From contig CACWKS010000009.1 in NCBI GenBank assembly GCA_902761535.1, positions 33,931-97,930 of the forward strand: 64,000 nt of DNA. Direction: 5' to 3'. The notes under the pieces are model-generated. The model was not told the origin of the DNA. It was given only the letters and a program-made list of their open reading frames with translations, and did not search any database. Both the position numbers and the translations under genes were made by a program. This document shows, one piece after another, positions 37,710 through 48,129 of this stretch (position 1 is the stretch's first letter; every line of letters starts with the position of its first letter). Source of the DNA: an uncultured Pseudomonadota bacterium (GTDB lineage Bacteria > Pseudomonadota > Alphaproteobacteria > RF32 > CAG-239).

Positions 37710-38540
37710 ATGAGTAATTTATTGATGGAAGGCAAACGCGGTCTGATAATGGGGCTGGCTAATGACAAGTCAATTGCTTGGGGTATTGCTCAAGCACTTA
37801 ACGCTCAAGGTGCACAGTTGGCAATTTCTTATCAAAATGAGGTTATGGAAAAAAGAGTTAAACCGCTTTCTTTACAATTAAATAAAGAGCCTTTGCTTTT
37901 GCAGTGTGATGTTACTTCTTCCGAAAGTATGGAAAAATGCTTTAACGAGATTGCTCAAAAATGGGGTAAATTAGATTTTTTGGTTCATGCCATTGCTTTT
38001 TCCGACAAAAATCAATTACGCGGACGCACCATTGACACCACTCGCGATAACTTTGCCATGACTATGGACATATCTTGTTTTTCGTTTTTGGAGGCTTGCA
38101 AACTGGCTTCGCCTCTGATGAAAGATGGCGGTGCGATTCTTACTTTGACTTATATGGGATCGGAAAAATATCTGCCCAATTATAATGTTATGGGTGTTGC
38201 CAAAGCGGCTCTTGAAGCTGCCGTGCGTTATGCCGCTTTTGATTTGGGTGAACAAGGCGTCCGAGTCAACGCCATTTCCGCCGGACCGATTAAAACTCTC
38301 GCTGCTTCCGGTATCGGCGATTTCAGAAAGATGTTGCATTGGAATGAACTAAATTCAGCTCTGGAACGTAACGTAACACCGGAAGAGGTCGGACAAGCCG
38401 CTTTAGGCTTGTTATCTGATTGCGGCAAATCAATAACTGCCGAAATTATTCACGTCGATTGCGGTTATCACGCACAAGGCATGATAAAAATGAAACATGC
38501 CGCAGCAAATGCCGAAGTACTGAAAGAAGGAATAGAATAA
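37710..38540 (+). CDS. fabI: Enoyl-ACP reductase FabI
   Basis: 276 residues. An SDR fold with GLANDKSIAWGIA for NAD(H) binding and the catalytic pair Tyr-x6-Lys in YNVMGVAK. It completes each cycle of fatty-acid elongation after FabZ. The start at 37710 was chosen since GGAG lies 6 bases upstream; an earlier ATG at 37698 overlaps that binding site. Its stop codon shares one base with the gatC start (TAATG). Confidence 0.95.
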   Translation: MSNLLMEGKRGLIMGLANDKSIAWGIAQALNAQGAQLAISYQNEVMEKRVKPLSLQLNKEPLLLQCDVTSSESMEKCFNEIAQKWGKLDFLVHAIAFSDKNQLRGRTIDTTRDNFAMTMDISCFSFLEACKLASPLMKDGGAILTLTYMGSEKYLPNYNVMGVAKAALEAAVRYAAFDLGEQGVRVNAISAGPIKTLAASGIGDFRKMLHWNELNSALERNVTPEEVGQAALGLLSDCGKSITAEIIHVDCGYHAQGMIKMKHAAANAEVLKEGIE

Positions 38541-38821
38541 TGGATGAGCAAACAGTTAAAAAAATTACTTTCTTATCACGTCTGAAAATAGATGATGATA
38601 AGGTTGAAAGCACCAAAGATGAGTTTGTCAAAATTTTAAGTTGGGTTGATCAACTCAAAGAAGTTAATACCGATGGTATAGAACCGCTTGTATCGGTCAA
38701 TCAAAACAATATAGCTTTACGTAAAGATGAAGTTACCGATGGGAATAAGTCAGCCGAGGTTTTGGCTAACGCTCCGATGAAAGAATATGGCTATTTTGCT
38801 GTGCCTAAGGTTGTTGAATAA
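38540..38821 (+). CDS. gatC: Glu/Asp-tRNA amidotransferase subunit C
   Basis: 93 residues. The N terminus [15 protein letters not shown] and [20 protein letters not shown] are typical. GatC wraps around GatA and stabilises GatCAB. The start ATG shares its A with the fabI stop, so it is coupled; longer upstream frames in this phase belong to fabI. Confidence 0.95.
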   Translation: MDEQTVKKITFLSRLKIDDDKVESTKDEFVKILSWVDQLKEVNTDGIEPLVSVNQNNIALRKDEVTDGNKSAEVLANAPMKEYGYFAVPKVVE

Positions 38822-38832
38822 GAGGATGTATT

Positions 38833-40290
38833 ATGACTGATTTAACCAAATTGACTATTGCACAGGCTCGTACCGGATTGGATAAAAAAGAGTTTTCGGC
38901 TCAAGAATTAACTCAAGCTTATATCACCAATATGGAAGCCAAGCGCAATTTAAATGCATATGTTTGCGAAACTCCGGATAATGCTTTGAAACAAGCCGAA
39001 GCATCGCAAGAAGCAATCAACCGTGGTGAGGCTAAAGATTTAACCGGTATTCCTTTAGGTATTAAAGATTTGTTCTGTACCAAAGGTATTCCGACAACTG
39101 CTTGCTCCGGTATTATAAAGAACTTTGTTCCGCCTTATGAGTCGACCGTCAGCCAAAATTTGCTTAATGCCGGAGCGGTATTTTTAGGCAAATTAAATAT
39201 GGATGAGTTTGCTATGGGCGGCAGTAACGAAACTTCTTGTTTCGGGCCGGTAATTAACCCGTGGAGCAAAGACGTTCCTTTAACTCCCGGCGGATCTTCC
39301 GGTGGCTCGGCAGCAGCCGTTGCGGCTGATATGTGCATGGCGGCAACCGGCACCGATACCGGTGGTTCGATTCGTCAGCCGGCTTCATTTTGCGGTGTGG
39401 TCGGAATCAAGCCGACTTACGGTCGTTGCTCTCGTTATGGAATTATGGCATTTGCCTCATCACTGGATCAGGCCGGACCGATTGCCAAAACGGTTGAAGA
39501 TTGTGCAATTATGCTCAAAAATATGGCAGGATATGACGCCAAAGATTCCACTTCGGAAAATAAAGAAGTTCCTGATTTTACCAAATTTTTGAGCGGCAAT
39601 ATTAAGGGGATGAAAATCGGTATTCCGCAAGAATATCGTATTGACGGCTTGAATGATGAAGTCGCGGCATATTGGGATAAAGCCACCGCGATGTTAAAAG
39701 ACAGGGGAGCTGAAATCGTTAATATTTCTCTGCCTCATTCCAAATATGCTTTGGCAACTTACTACATTATTGCTCCGGCCGAAGCCTCAAGCAATTTGGC
39801 TCGCTATGACGGCTTGCGTTATGGTGTCAGAGTTGACGGTAACACTTTGGATGAAATGTATATCAATTCCCGCACAGCCGGATTCGGTGCAGAAGTCAAG
39901 CGTCGTATAATGATAGGAACTTATGTATTATCAGCCGGATATTATGATGCCTATTTTATTAAAGCTCAAAAAGTTCGCCGCTTGATTCGCAACGATTTTA
40001 TCGAGGCTTTTAAAAAATGCGATGTTATTCTGACACCGACCACCACCGGAGCTGCCTTTGCCATTGGCGACAAAACCATGAAGGATAATCCGATTAATAT
40101 GTGGCTCAACGACTTGTTTACTGTTTCAATATCTTTGGCCGGCTTGCCGGCAATGAGCTTGCCGATCGGTTTAAACTCGCAAGGTTTACCTCTGGGTATG
40201 CAAATAATCGGACAGCCCTTTGATGAACAAAGAGTATTTGAAGCAGCCTCGGCTTTGGAAAAACAGGTTGGATTTAAGGGAGATAAATAA
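38833..40290 (+). CDS. gatA: Glu/Asp-tRNA amidotransferase subunit A
   Basis: 485 residues. It is an amidase-signature protein: Lys in GIKDLFC, the Ser-rich loop [12 protein letters not shown], and the nucleophile in [13 protein letters not shown]. It releases ammonia from glutamine for GatB. GAGGATG precedes the start. Second gene of gatCAB. Confidence 0.97.
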   Translation: MTDLTKLTIAQARTGLDKKEFSAQELTQAYITNMEAKRNLNAYVCETPDNALKQAEASQEAINRGEAKDLTGIPLGIKDLFCTKGIPTTACSGIIKNFVPPYESTVSQNLLNAGAVFLGKLNMDEFAMGGSNETSCFGPVINPWSKDVPLTPGGSSGGSAAAVAADMCMAATGTDTGGSIRQPASFCGVVGIKPTYGRCSRYGIMAFASSLDQAGPIAKTVEDCAIMLKNMAGYDAKDSTSENKEVPDFTKFLSGNIKGMKIGIPQEYRIDGLNDEVAAYWDKATAMLKDRGAEIVNISLPHSKYALATYYIIAPAEASSNLARYDGLRYGVRVDGNTLDEMYINSRTAGFGAEVKRRIMIGTYVLSAGYYDAYFIKAQKVRRLIRNDFIEAFKKCDVILTPTTTGAAFAIGDKTMKDNPINMWLNDLFTVSISLAGLPAMSLPIGLNSQGLPLGMQIIGQPFDEQRVFEAASALEKQVGFKGDK

Positions 40291-40291
40291 G

Positions 40292-41749
40292 ATGACAGCG
40301 ATGATTTTAAAAGGCAAAGATGCTGATTGGGAAATTGTTTGCGGTCTGGAAATTCACTGCCAAATTATTTCCAAGTCTAAAATTTATTCCGGAGCTTCCA
40401 CCCAATACGGTTCGGATGTTAACGAAAATGTATCGTTTGTTGATGCCGGTATGCCGGGAATGTTACCTGTCTTAAATGAAGAGTGTGTTCATCAGGCAGT
40501 TAAAACCGGATTAGCCTTAAATTGCCATATTAACAAACACTCGGCTTTTGCTCGCAAGAATTATTTTTATGCCGATTTGCCGCAAGGTTATCAAATAACT
40601 CAAGACAAATTTCCGTTGGTAGGTGAGGGTAAGGTTGAAATAACTTTAGAAGACGGCAGCAAAAAAGAAATCGGTATTGAGCGTATCCATATCGAGCAAG
40701 ATGCCGCCAAATCAATCCATGATATTTCCCCGACCAAAACTTTTATTGATTTTAATCGTTGCGGTGTCGGATTAATGGAATTGGTCACCAAGCCGGACTT
40801 TCGTTCGCCGGAAGAAGCCGGAGCTTTTTTGAAAAAACTGCGTTCAATTGTCCGTTATTTGGGAACTTGTGATGGCAATATGGACGAAGGCTCCATGCGT
40901 TGTGACGCCAGTGTGTCGATTCGTAAAGTCGGCGAAACTGATTTACGTCCTCGCGCTGAGATGAAAAACGTCAACTCGGTCAAGTTTGCCATGCAGGCGA
41001 TTGAATACGAAGCCAAACGTCAGTTAGATCTTTATGATAATGGCGAGGTTATGGAACAGCAAACCCGTAAATTTGACGCGGTTAAGGGTGTAACGGAATT
41101 TTTGCGCAAAAAAGAATTTGCCGATGATTATCGTTATTTTCCCGAGCCGGATTTGTTGCCTTTGGAATTGAGTGACGAATATATCAACAAAGTAAAATCA
41201 GAAATGCCTGAATTGCCCGATGAAAAGAAAAAACGCTTTGTCGAGAAGTTAGGTCTTACTCCTTATGATGCCGAAGTTATTTGCGAAGATAAAGAAACTG
41301 CCGCCTTTTTTGAAACGGCTGCCCAAGGGCATGATGCTAAAAAAGTAGCCAACTGGCTGATGGGCGATTTCTTCGCTATGTTGAACGAAAAAAAATTGAG
41401 CTTAAGCGAGTCACCGATTTCAGCGCAAAATTTGGGTGCTTTGGTGGAATTGGTCAGCCAAAATGTTATTAATGGTAAAACCGCCAAAGATGTATTTGTG
41501 CTTATGGCGCAAACCGGCGACGCACCGGAGAAAATTGTTGAAGAAAAAGGCTTGAAACAAGTAACCGATACTTCGGCAATTGAAAAAATTGTTGATGATA
41601 TCTTATCGTCCAATCCGGATAATGTTGCCGCTTATAAAGCCGGTAAGGTTAATCTGATGGGCTGGTTTGTCGGTCAAGTGATGAAAGCCTCTTCCGGCAA
41701 AGCCAATCCGGCGGTGGTTAATCAGTTGCTCAAACAAAAATTAGGCTGA
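40292..41749 (+). CDS. gatB: Glu/Asp-tRNA amidotransferase subunit B
   Basis: 485 residues. The kinase domain begins WEIVCGLEIHCQI and includes NYFYADLPQGYQITQ and MRCDASVSIR; a helical and YqeY tail domain follows (about 330-485). It transfers amide to Glu-tRNA-Gln and possibly Asp-tRNA-Asn. GGGAG is located 11 bases before ATG 40292, which follows the gatA stop by 1 bp; the longer frame upstream is inside gatA. Confidence 0.97.
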   Translation: MTAMILKGKDADWEIVCGLEIHCQIISKSKIYSGASTQYGSDVNENVSFVDAGMPGMLPVLNEECVHQAVKTGLALNCHINKHSAFARKNYFYADLPQGYQITQDKFPLVGEGKVEITLEDGSKKEIGIERIHIEQDAAKSIHDISPTKTFIDFNRCGVGLMELVTKPDFRSPEEAGAFLKKLRSIVRYLGTCDGNMDEGSMRCDASVSIRKVGETDLRPRAEMKNVNSVKFAMQAIEYEAKRQLDLYDNGEVMEQQTRKFDAVKGVTEFLRKKEFADDYRYFPEPDLLPLELSDEYINKVKSEMPELPDEKKKRFVEKLGLTPYDAEVICEDKETAAFFETAAQGHDAKKVANWLMGDFFAMLNEKKLSLSESPISAQNLGALVELVSQNVINGKTAKDVFVLMAQTGDAPEKIVEEKGLKQVTDTSAIEKIVDDILSSNPDNVAAYKAGKVNLMGWFVGQVMKASSGKANPAVVNQLLKQKLG

Positions 41750-41764
41750 CCTGCAACATACTAT

Positions 41765-41793
41765 AAAAAAGCACCTCTTAAAGGTGCTTTTTT
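41765..41793. terminator. Terminator after gatB
   Basis: AAAAAAGCACCT, loop CTTA, AGGTGCTTTTTT, between convergent gatB and the membrane-protein gene. Confidence 0.92.
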
Positions 41794-41813
41794 ATAAAAT
41801 ATCCTTATAATTG

Positions 41814-42623
41814 CTAGGCTTTTTCTTTTTTCTCAACAAATTTGAAAAATTGATAAGTGTGAGCGTAATAAGAGCCTTTCAAGCAAGTATTAAGCACTTG
41901 TACCACAATACCCAACAACCATAATAAATTGTTGTCACGTAGGTTATCCACGCCGAAAATAGCCTCTGCCGCTAATATTATAACAACCAAAAGCACAAAC
42001 AACGGGATATTAGTAACAAACAATCCCCAAAACAACCGATTATGATTACCCTTGGTCAATCTGAACAATTTTTTCAAACTCAACATTTTGTAATCTTCCA
42101 CCGCAATACTCGGAAACCATAACAACAATGGGGCCAACAAAACAAACTCGATAAATACAATCACATAAAGTAATAACAATCCCCAAGCTATTGAATTTGC
42201 GAATGTGGCAGCATCAACCGTTGTTATTAATTGTATTATTGTTGCCGCTGAAAGTAGCAATATTACCAATGGTAACAAAACAGATAAGAAATAAATTAGA
42301 GACGCGACAAAATAAAATACAGCACTCTTCCAAAATTTTTTGCCGGTGAAATTAGGTTCTTCTTTCAAAACAATTCTGCGGCAATAATTGATTATTATAG
42401 CGATATTCATAACAATCATCGCTATCGATAAGGTCAAACTCCGCCAATCATTACAATTTTCTGCGGTCGGATCACATGTGGACGTCTGGGACAGTACAAA
42501 CTTCAAAACAAGAAATGCTATTAATATCGGCAATACGAACATTAATATCTTTCTGTCATTCCACACATAAGCAAATGTGCGTCTTAAAGTTTCCCAAAAA
42601 GGCATTTTAATTTTTTCGTTCAT
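41814..42623 (-). CDS. Polytopic membrane protein, unknown function (copy B)
   Basis: 269 residues with five to six hydrophobic segments, an early Cys-containing loop (TSTCDPTAENC) and a charged C terminus. Family not recognised. It has the same length, similar topology and a shared AWGLLL segment with the upstream neighbour, so the two are probably an old tandem duplication. AGGAG eight bases before ATG 42623 sets the start and places it 17 bp inside the neighbour's end, so the two are translationally coupled. Confidence 0.78.
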   Translation of the reverse strand: MNEKIKMPFWETLRRTFAYVWNDRKILMFVLPILIAFLVLKFVLSQTSTCDPTAENCNDWRSLTLSIAMIVMNIAIIINYCRRIVLKEEPNFTGKKFWKSAVFYFVASLIYFLSVLLPLVILLLSAATIIQLITTVDAATFANSIAWGLLLLYVIVFIEFVLLAPLLLWFPSIAVEDYKMLSLKKLFRLTKGNHNRLFWGLFVTNIPLFVLLVVIILAAEAIFGVDNLRDNNLLWLLGIVVQVLNTCLKGSYYAHTYQFFKFVEKKEKA

Positions 42624-43416
42624 TTTCATCACTCCTAAATAAAAGGTTATATTGAACATAACAAAAATTTATTAATAAAGCAATCCCGCTTAACTTAATA
42701 AAGTTAAATATATATTCGATTGACCAAGCTTGTAAGGATGAAACAATTTCGCCCGATTGTTCAACGAAGCTGGTTAATTGTGTTAATACAAATAACCCTA
42801 CAAAAACCAATATTGCCACACCTCCCAGAATTTTACCGGAGTTGCCGCTTGTCTTGTTCCATACTTCAGACAATTTTGGTAATTTGGTTTTCATGGCAGC
42901 AGCCGCCAAATAACAGCTTAATCGCATTACTACCACCGGCAATAAAAGCCCCCAAGCTACTGCCGTAAAATAAATTATTTCGATTCTCCAATCTGGATCA
43001 GGTACTCTGATATATAACAAATAAAACGACAAAGCTGCCGCCAATAAGGTTAGTCCGTAGCATAAAAATATACCTAATACTCTTAAATCTCTTTTATCGG
43101 GACTAAAAATTTTTTTCAGATTGATTTTCTCATTGCTTAAAGAAATATCTGTCCAGTTTCGCACGAACATACATTCACATAACAATACCAATAACCTTAA
43201 TATCACAAAAACAATAACGTTACTGTTGCAAAATCCCATTGTTCTGTAAGAACTGCTTATACAAAATACCAAATTACCGCTTAGTGCAAAAAGCAAAGTT
43301 TCCACCAAAGCAAACAAAGCAATCAACCCCCACGCATAGCGGTTTGCTTGTAATAATAAATTGAAATCTTCGAACAATAATTTAAAAATCGGCAAATTTA
43401 TCTTATCTTTATCCAT
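42607..43416 (-). CDS. Polytopic membrane protein, unknown function (copy A)
   Basis: 269 residues, about six hydrophobic segments, with a Cys-containing loop (FCISSS, GFCNSN) at a position like that of copy B. Not recognised. It starts 1 bp after the dnaE stop, with AAGATGG around the junction, so it is translated with dnaE. The role may be unrelated to replication. Confidence 0.78.
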   Translation of the reverse strand: MDKDKINLPIFKLLFEDFNLLLQANRYAWGLIALFALVETLLFALSGNLVFCISSSYRTMGFCNSNVIVFVILRLLVLLCECMFVRNWTDISLSNEKINLKKIFSPDKRDLRVLGIFLCYGLTLLAAALSFYLLYIRVPDPDWRIEIIYFTAVAWGLLLPVVVMRLSCYLAAAAMKTKLPKLSEVWNKTSGNSGKILGGVAILVFVGLFVLTQLTSFVEQSGEIVSSLQAWSIEYIFNFIKLSGIALLINFCYVQYNLLFRSDENERKN

Positions 43417-43417
43417 C

Positions 43418-46400
43418 TTACAATTCCTCTATTTTAGCCACACCCGGCAGATTCCTTATTTGCGCCATTACATCACCGTATAGAGCAAATCCTCCTTTTA
43501 ATACAATTCTTATATCCCAATTTTTATCCATGGGAATAATATAAATTTTATTTTTACCATTACGATCTTTTTGCAAAATTTGTTTTAATCCGCTAGCTGC
43601 ACTCAAATCGTTAATGTATATATTTAATCCGTTAGTAACTTCGGCAATTGCACTATCTAATAATTCAACCGTGTTAATTAATATTCGGGAGTTATCATTT
43701 TCTTCTTTTTTGGTTAAAGTTGCATTAACTAACAGCGGTTGCCCTGAATTAATAATGCTCTCATATTTACTCAATCCTTCGGAGAATAAAATTCCTTCAA
43801 AATTTGATATTCCGTCAGATAATCCCAAAAAGGCAAATTTGTTGCCGTTTTTCGATATTCTCTTTTGAAAATTGGTAACACATCCTGCAAATTTGCAATG
43901 CAGATTATCGCCGACTTTAAGTCCTTGAGCCACTTCTGAATATTTTTTAACTCCGATACGTTCCATTCCGGTACGATAGCCATCTAAAGGATGAGCCGAT
44001 AAGTAAAACCCTATGGCATCTGCTTCTTGCTGTAATTTTTCCAGTTCCGGCCAATCAGGTTTTTCCGCTAAAGTTATTTTTGAAGTCAACTCTTCAACAC
44101 CGAAAAGCGACGCTTGAGAGCTGTTTTTCATATCGGTTGTTGAGACTATGTTTGATATAATCAAATCTAAATTAGCCATCAACTTTCCGCGCGATTTGTC
44201 CAAACAATCAAAGGCACCGGCCTTAATCAGCTGTTCTATTTGCCGTCTGTTAATTTGCTTTGCATCAATGCGGTTAATAAAATCTGATATATCCTTAAAT
44301 TTTCCGTTTTTGTTTCTTTCTTTGACAATCATTTCCATATTTGCTGCACCGACTGATTTAACTGCAGCTAAAGCATAGCGAATATTTCCGTTTTCCACGG
44401 CAAATTCTGCCAATGAATTATTTATATCCGGCGGCAAAACTTTAAATCCCATCTTACGGCAATCTTCTTTATAAGACAGCAACTTATCTCCGTTGGTCAT
44501 ATCCAAAGACATAATGGCACACATAAATTCAACCGGATAATGTGCTTTCAGATAAGCGGTTTGGAACGATATCAGCGAATAGGCTGCCGCATGCGACTTA
44601 TTAAAGCCGTAAGAAGCAAATTTTTCCATCTGGTCAAAAATTTGGGTAGCGGTTTTTTCCTCGATTCCTTTCTTTAGTGCCCCTTCAACAAACATTGCCC
44701 GTTGCTTAGGTATTTCATCACGCATTTTTTTACCCATAACTTTGCGCAATTTATCGGCTTGTCCTAACGTATATCCTCCCAACACTTGAGCAATTTTCAT
44801 AACTTGTTCCTGATAAACCATAATCCCGTAAGTCTCATCAAGTATTGGTGCTAAATCGGGATGGAGATAAGTTATTTCTTCTTCACCGTGTTTACGCTTA
44901 ATATAAGTAGGTATATTGTCCATCGGTCCCGGACGATATAACGAAACAATAGCGATTAAATCTTCAAATCGGTCAGGTTTTATCTGGCGATGAACATCTT
45001 GCATTCCCGGAGATTCAAATTGAAAAACCGCCGCCGTATCGCCTCTTTGCAACATTTCATAAGTCTCTTTATCATCTAACGGCAATTCATCAACATTCAA
45101 ATCTATACCGCGGCTTATTTTAATCCAATCGACAGCCTTTTTAATTACCGTAAGCGTTTTTAAGCCCAAGAAGTCAAATTTTATCAATCCGGTTTCTTCT
45201 ACAAATTTCATATCATATTGTGTAACCGGCATATCAGCCCGAGGATCCTTGTACAACGGAACAAGTTTTTCCAAAGGTCGATCGCCTATTACCACCCCTG
45301 CCGCGTGCATACCGGAATTGCGATATAGTCCTTCCAATTTCATCGCAATATCAAACAACTTGTTAATTTGCGGATCTTCTACCCGCATTTGTTCTAATTC
45401 CGGAACTCGCTCAAGTGCCTCTTGTAAGGTGGGATTTTTTCCTTGTACAGGAGGTGGTATCATTTTGGATATTTTATCAGCCTGACTGTAAGGTAAACCC
45501 ATGACTCTTGCTACATCACGGATGACCGCTTTTGATTGCAGTTTGCCGTAAGTTATAATTTGTGCAACCTTATCTGCACCGTATTTGTTTTGTACATACT
45601 CAATTGTTTTATAACGATTCTCTTGGCAAAAATCGACATCAAAATCCGGCATATTAACGCGATCGGGATTTAAGAAACGTTCAAAGAGTAAATCAAGTTT
45701 AATCGGATCCAGTTCGGTAATATGCAAAGACCAAGCAACAATGGAGCCTGCTCCCGATCCTCTTCCTGGTCCGACCGGAACTCCGTTATTCTTAGACCAG
45801 GTTATAAAGTCGGAAACTATTAAAAAATATCCCGGAAATCCCATTTTTTTTATAACGCTGAGTTCATATTCCAAGCGTTCATAATATTTTTTATCAATTT
45901 CTTGCTTTTGTTCTTCGCTCATACCTTGAAAATAAACATGCTTTTCCATACGTCCTTTCAGTCCGTCATAAGCACGTTTTGTAATATATTCATCTTGTGT
46001 CATGCCATCTGGGCATATAAATATGGGCAATAAAGGTTGAACTTTTTTGGATAGATAATTGCATCTTTTAGCGATTGTAACGGTATTTTGCAATGCCTCG
46101 GGCAAATCTTCAAATACTTTGACCATTTCTTCTTCGGAACGTAGACGATTGTTAACGGAAAAACGTTTTCGATTCTCATTACTTAAAACTTCGGCCGCCG
46201 CAATACAAACCAAAACATCATGAGCCTCATACATTTCTTCATCAAAAAAGAATGCTTCATTGGTGGCAACCAAAGGAATATCCAACTCATAAGCCAAATT
46301 AATAAAATTCTCTTCGGTTTTTGCCTCTGTATCCGTTCCCAATCTGGAAATTTCCATATAAAAACGATCGCCGAATATTGATTTTAATTTAACAGCCGTT

Positions 46401-46885
46401 TCTTTGGCTTCATTGATACGATTTTCAAGCAATAATCTGCCGATTTGTCCTTCTACTCCGCCGGATAAAGCAATTAAACCTAAGCTGTTTTCTTTCAAAT
46501 CACTCATACGCAGATAAGGTTTCTCTGTGCTGTTTGGATTATCCAAATAAGACAATTTCATCAAATGCATGATATTCATATAGCCTGTCTCATTCATTAC
46601 CAAAATGATAATCTTATCAGGCTCAATATTCATACCTTTGGATTTTAACAAATCATCGGCATCGGGATTTCGCAAATAAAATTGACAACCCAGAATAGGT
46701 TTAATGCCTGCATCTGCAGCAAATTTTGATACTGCCTTGCCGCCGAACATATTAGCCGTATCCGTCATAGCAAAGGCAGGAATTTTCATCTCTTTCAATC
46801 GATTAACCAAAGCAGGAACTTTCATTGCCCCTTCCGACAATGAATAAGCCGTATGCACTCTCAAAGGTATATATTTCGGTTCCAC
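43418..46885 (-). CDS. dnaE: DNA polymerase III alpha subunit
   Basis: 1155 residues. N-terminal PHP domain (LRVHTAYSLSEGAMKV), polymerase domain with catalytic Asp pair in MPDFDVDF and GPGRGSGAGS, tandem HhH and OB-fold (about 970-1050) and a C-terminal domain. It is the replicative polymerase; the DnaE1 type is indicated by length and the OB-fold. It lies 90 bp downstream of prfA and leads into the two membrane-protein genes. Confidence 0.98.
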   Translation of the reverse strand: MEPKYIPLRVHTAYSLSEGAMKVPALVNRLKEMKIPAFAMTDTANMFGGKAVSKFAADAGIKPILGCQFYLRNPDADDLLKSKGMNIEPDKIIILVMNETGYMNIMHLMKLSYLDNPNSTEKPYLRMSDLKENSLGLIALSGGVEGQIGRLLLENRINEAKETAVKLKSIFGDRFYMEISRLGTDTEAKTEENFINLAYELDIPLVATNEAFFFDEEMYEAHDVLVCIAAAEVLSNENRKRFSVNNRLRSEEEMVKVFEDLPEALQNTVTIAKRCNYLSKKVQPLLPIFICPDGMTQDEYITKRAYDGLKGRMEKHVYFQGMSEEQKQEIDKKYYERLEYELSVIKKMGFPGYFLIVSDFITWSKNNGVPVGPGRGSGAGSIVAWSLHITELDPIKLDLLFERFLNPDRVNMPDFDVDFCQENRYKTIEYVQNKYGADKVAQIITYGKLQSKAVIRDVARVMGLPYSQADKISKMIPPPVQGKNPTLQEALERVPELEQMRVEDPQINKLFDIAMKLEGLYRNSGMHAAGVVIGDRPLEKLVPLYKDPRADMPVTQYDMKFVEETGLIKFDFLGLKTLTVIKKAVDWIKISRGIDLNVDELPLDDKETYEMLQRGDTAAVFQFESPGMQDVHRQIKPDRFEDLIAIVSLYRPGPMDNIPTYIKRKHGEEEITYLHPDLAPILDETYGIMVYQEQVMKIAQVLGGYTLGQADKLRKVMGKKMRDEIPKQRAMFVEGALKKGIEEKTATQIFDQMEKFASYGFNKSHAAAYSLISFQTAYLKAHYPVEFMCAIMSLDMTNGDKLLSYKEDCRKMGFKVLPPDINNSLAEFAVENGNIRYALAAVKSVGAANMEMIVKERNKNGKFKDISDFINRIDAKQINRRQIEQLIKAGAFDCLDKSRGKLMANLDLIISNIVSTTDMKNSSQASLFGVEELTSKITLAEKPDWPELEKLQQEADAIGFYLSAHPLDGYRTGMERIGVKKYSEVAQGLKVGDNLHCKFAGCVTNFQKRISKNGNKFAFLGLSDGISNFEGILFSEGLSKYESIINSGQPLLVNATLTKKEENDNSRILINTVELLDSAIAEVTNGLNIYINDLSAASGLKQILQKDRNGKNKIYIIPMDKNWDIRIVLKGGFALYGDVMAQIRNLPGVAKIEEL

Positions 46886-46975
46886 TCTTTATCCTTAAAT
46901 CGCATTTGATAAACGTCATCATAAACGATTTACTTAAATATCACAATGAAAAATTTGGTGATTTCGTAAAAAAAA

Positions 46976-48049
46976 TTACTCCAAACTTGCCAATTTTTGT
47001 GCTTGGTCATCAGCAATCAAAGCATCAATAATTTCTCCTAAAGCACCTCCGTGCATTACTTCATCCAGTTTATATAGTGTCAGGTTTATGCGATGATCGG
47101 TAACTCTTCCTTGAGGAAAATTATAAGTTCTTATTCTCTCTGATCTATCGCCGCTGCCCACTTGCTGTTTACGAGCTTCGGCATAAGCTGAATCAGCCGC
47201 CTCTTTTTGAGCATTATATAGCTTAGCACGTAATTTTCTCATAGCGTTATCACGATTCTTAAATTGCGAACGTTCTTCTTGCGATTCTACTACTATGCCG
47301 GAAGGAATATGAGTCAGACGTACGGCTGAACTGGTTTTATTGACCTTTTGTCCGCCGGCTCCCGATGAACGAAAGGCCTCCATTTTAACATCTGCCGGAT
47401 TTATATAAATATCAACTTCTTCGATTTCCGGCAAAACTGCAACCGTAGCAGCAGATGTATGTACCCTTCCTTGACTTTCGGTCACCGGAACACGCTGTAC
47501 TCTGTGAGCTCCCGATTCGAATTTTAATTTAGCAAATACTCCCTTGCCTGATATTGATGCCGTAGCCTCTTTATAACCGCCTAATTCATTTTCCGATGCA
47601 TCCATAAATTCGAATTTCCACCCTTGAGTCTCGGCATATCGTTGATACATTTCAAACAAATCAGCCGCAAAAAGAGCTGCCTCATCACCTCCGGTTCCGG
47701 CTCGCACCTCCAAAATGGCATTTTTTTCATCGTCTGCATCTTTGGGCAACAACAAAATTTTTATAGATTTTTCTTTTTCCGGAAGTTGATTTTTCAGTTC
47801 ATAATATTCTGCCTCGGCCAACTCTTTCATTTCTTTATCCATGGAAGTATCTTCCATAATATCCTTAGCCTCTGCTAAGCTTTTTTTCATTTGATTATAT
47901 TCGTTAATAGTTTCTACAACCGGAGCTAAACCGGCTAATTCCTTATTCATTTTCACTAAACTATCCGGAGAAACTCCTGGTTCGGCAATAAGAGCTTCTA
48001 ATTCATTATAGCGATTCACTACATTGGCAAGTTTTTCATTTATATCCAT
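46976..48049 (-). CDS. prfA: Peptide chain release factor 1
   Basis: 357 residues. The GGQ loop [16 protein letters not shown] performs peptidyl-tRNA hydrolysis; domain 2 holds the region reading UAA/UAG ([14 protein letters not shown]), in which PVT replaces the usual PAT-like tripeptide. prmC, which methylates the GGQ glutamine and often follows prfA, is not here. Confidence 0.97.
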   Translation of the reverse strand: MDINEKLANVVNRYNELEALIAEPGVSPDSLVKMNKELAGLAPVVETINEYNQMKKSLAEAKDIMEDTSMDKEMKELAEAEYYELKNQLPEKEKSIKILLLPKDADDEKNAILEVRAGTGGDEAALFAADLFEMYQRYAETQGWKFEFMDASENELGGYKEATASISGKGVFAKLKFESGAHRVQRVPVTESQGRVHTSAATVAVLPEIEEVDIYINPADVKMEAFRSSGAGGQKVNKTSSAVRLTHIPSGIVVESQEERSQFKNRDNAMRKLRAKLYNAQKEAADSAYAEARKQQVGSGDRSERIRTYNFPQGRVTDHRINLTLYKLDEVMHGGALGEIIDALIADDQAQKLASLE

Positions 48050-48129
48050 TTTTTTATTTCCTGTTCAATCTTTATATATCAAAAATTGCAGGCGATTTTC
48101 CAATCACCTGCAATTTGAATCAGTTACTG

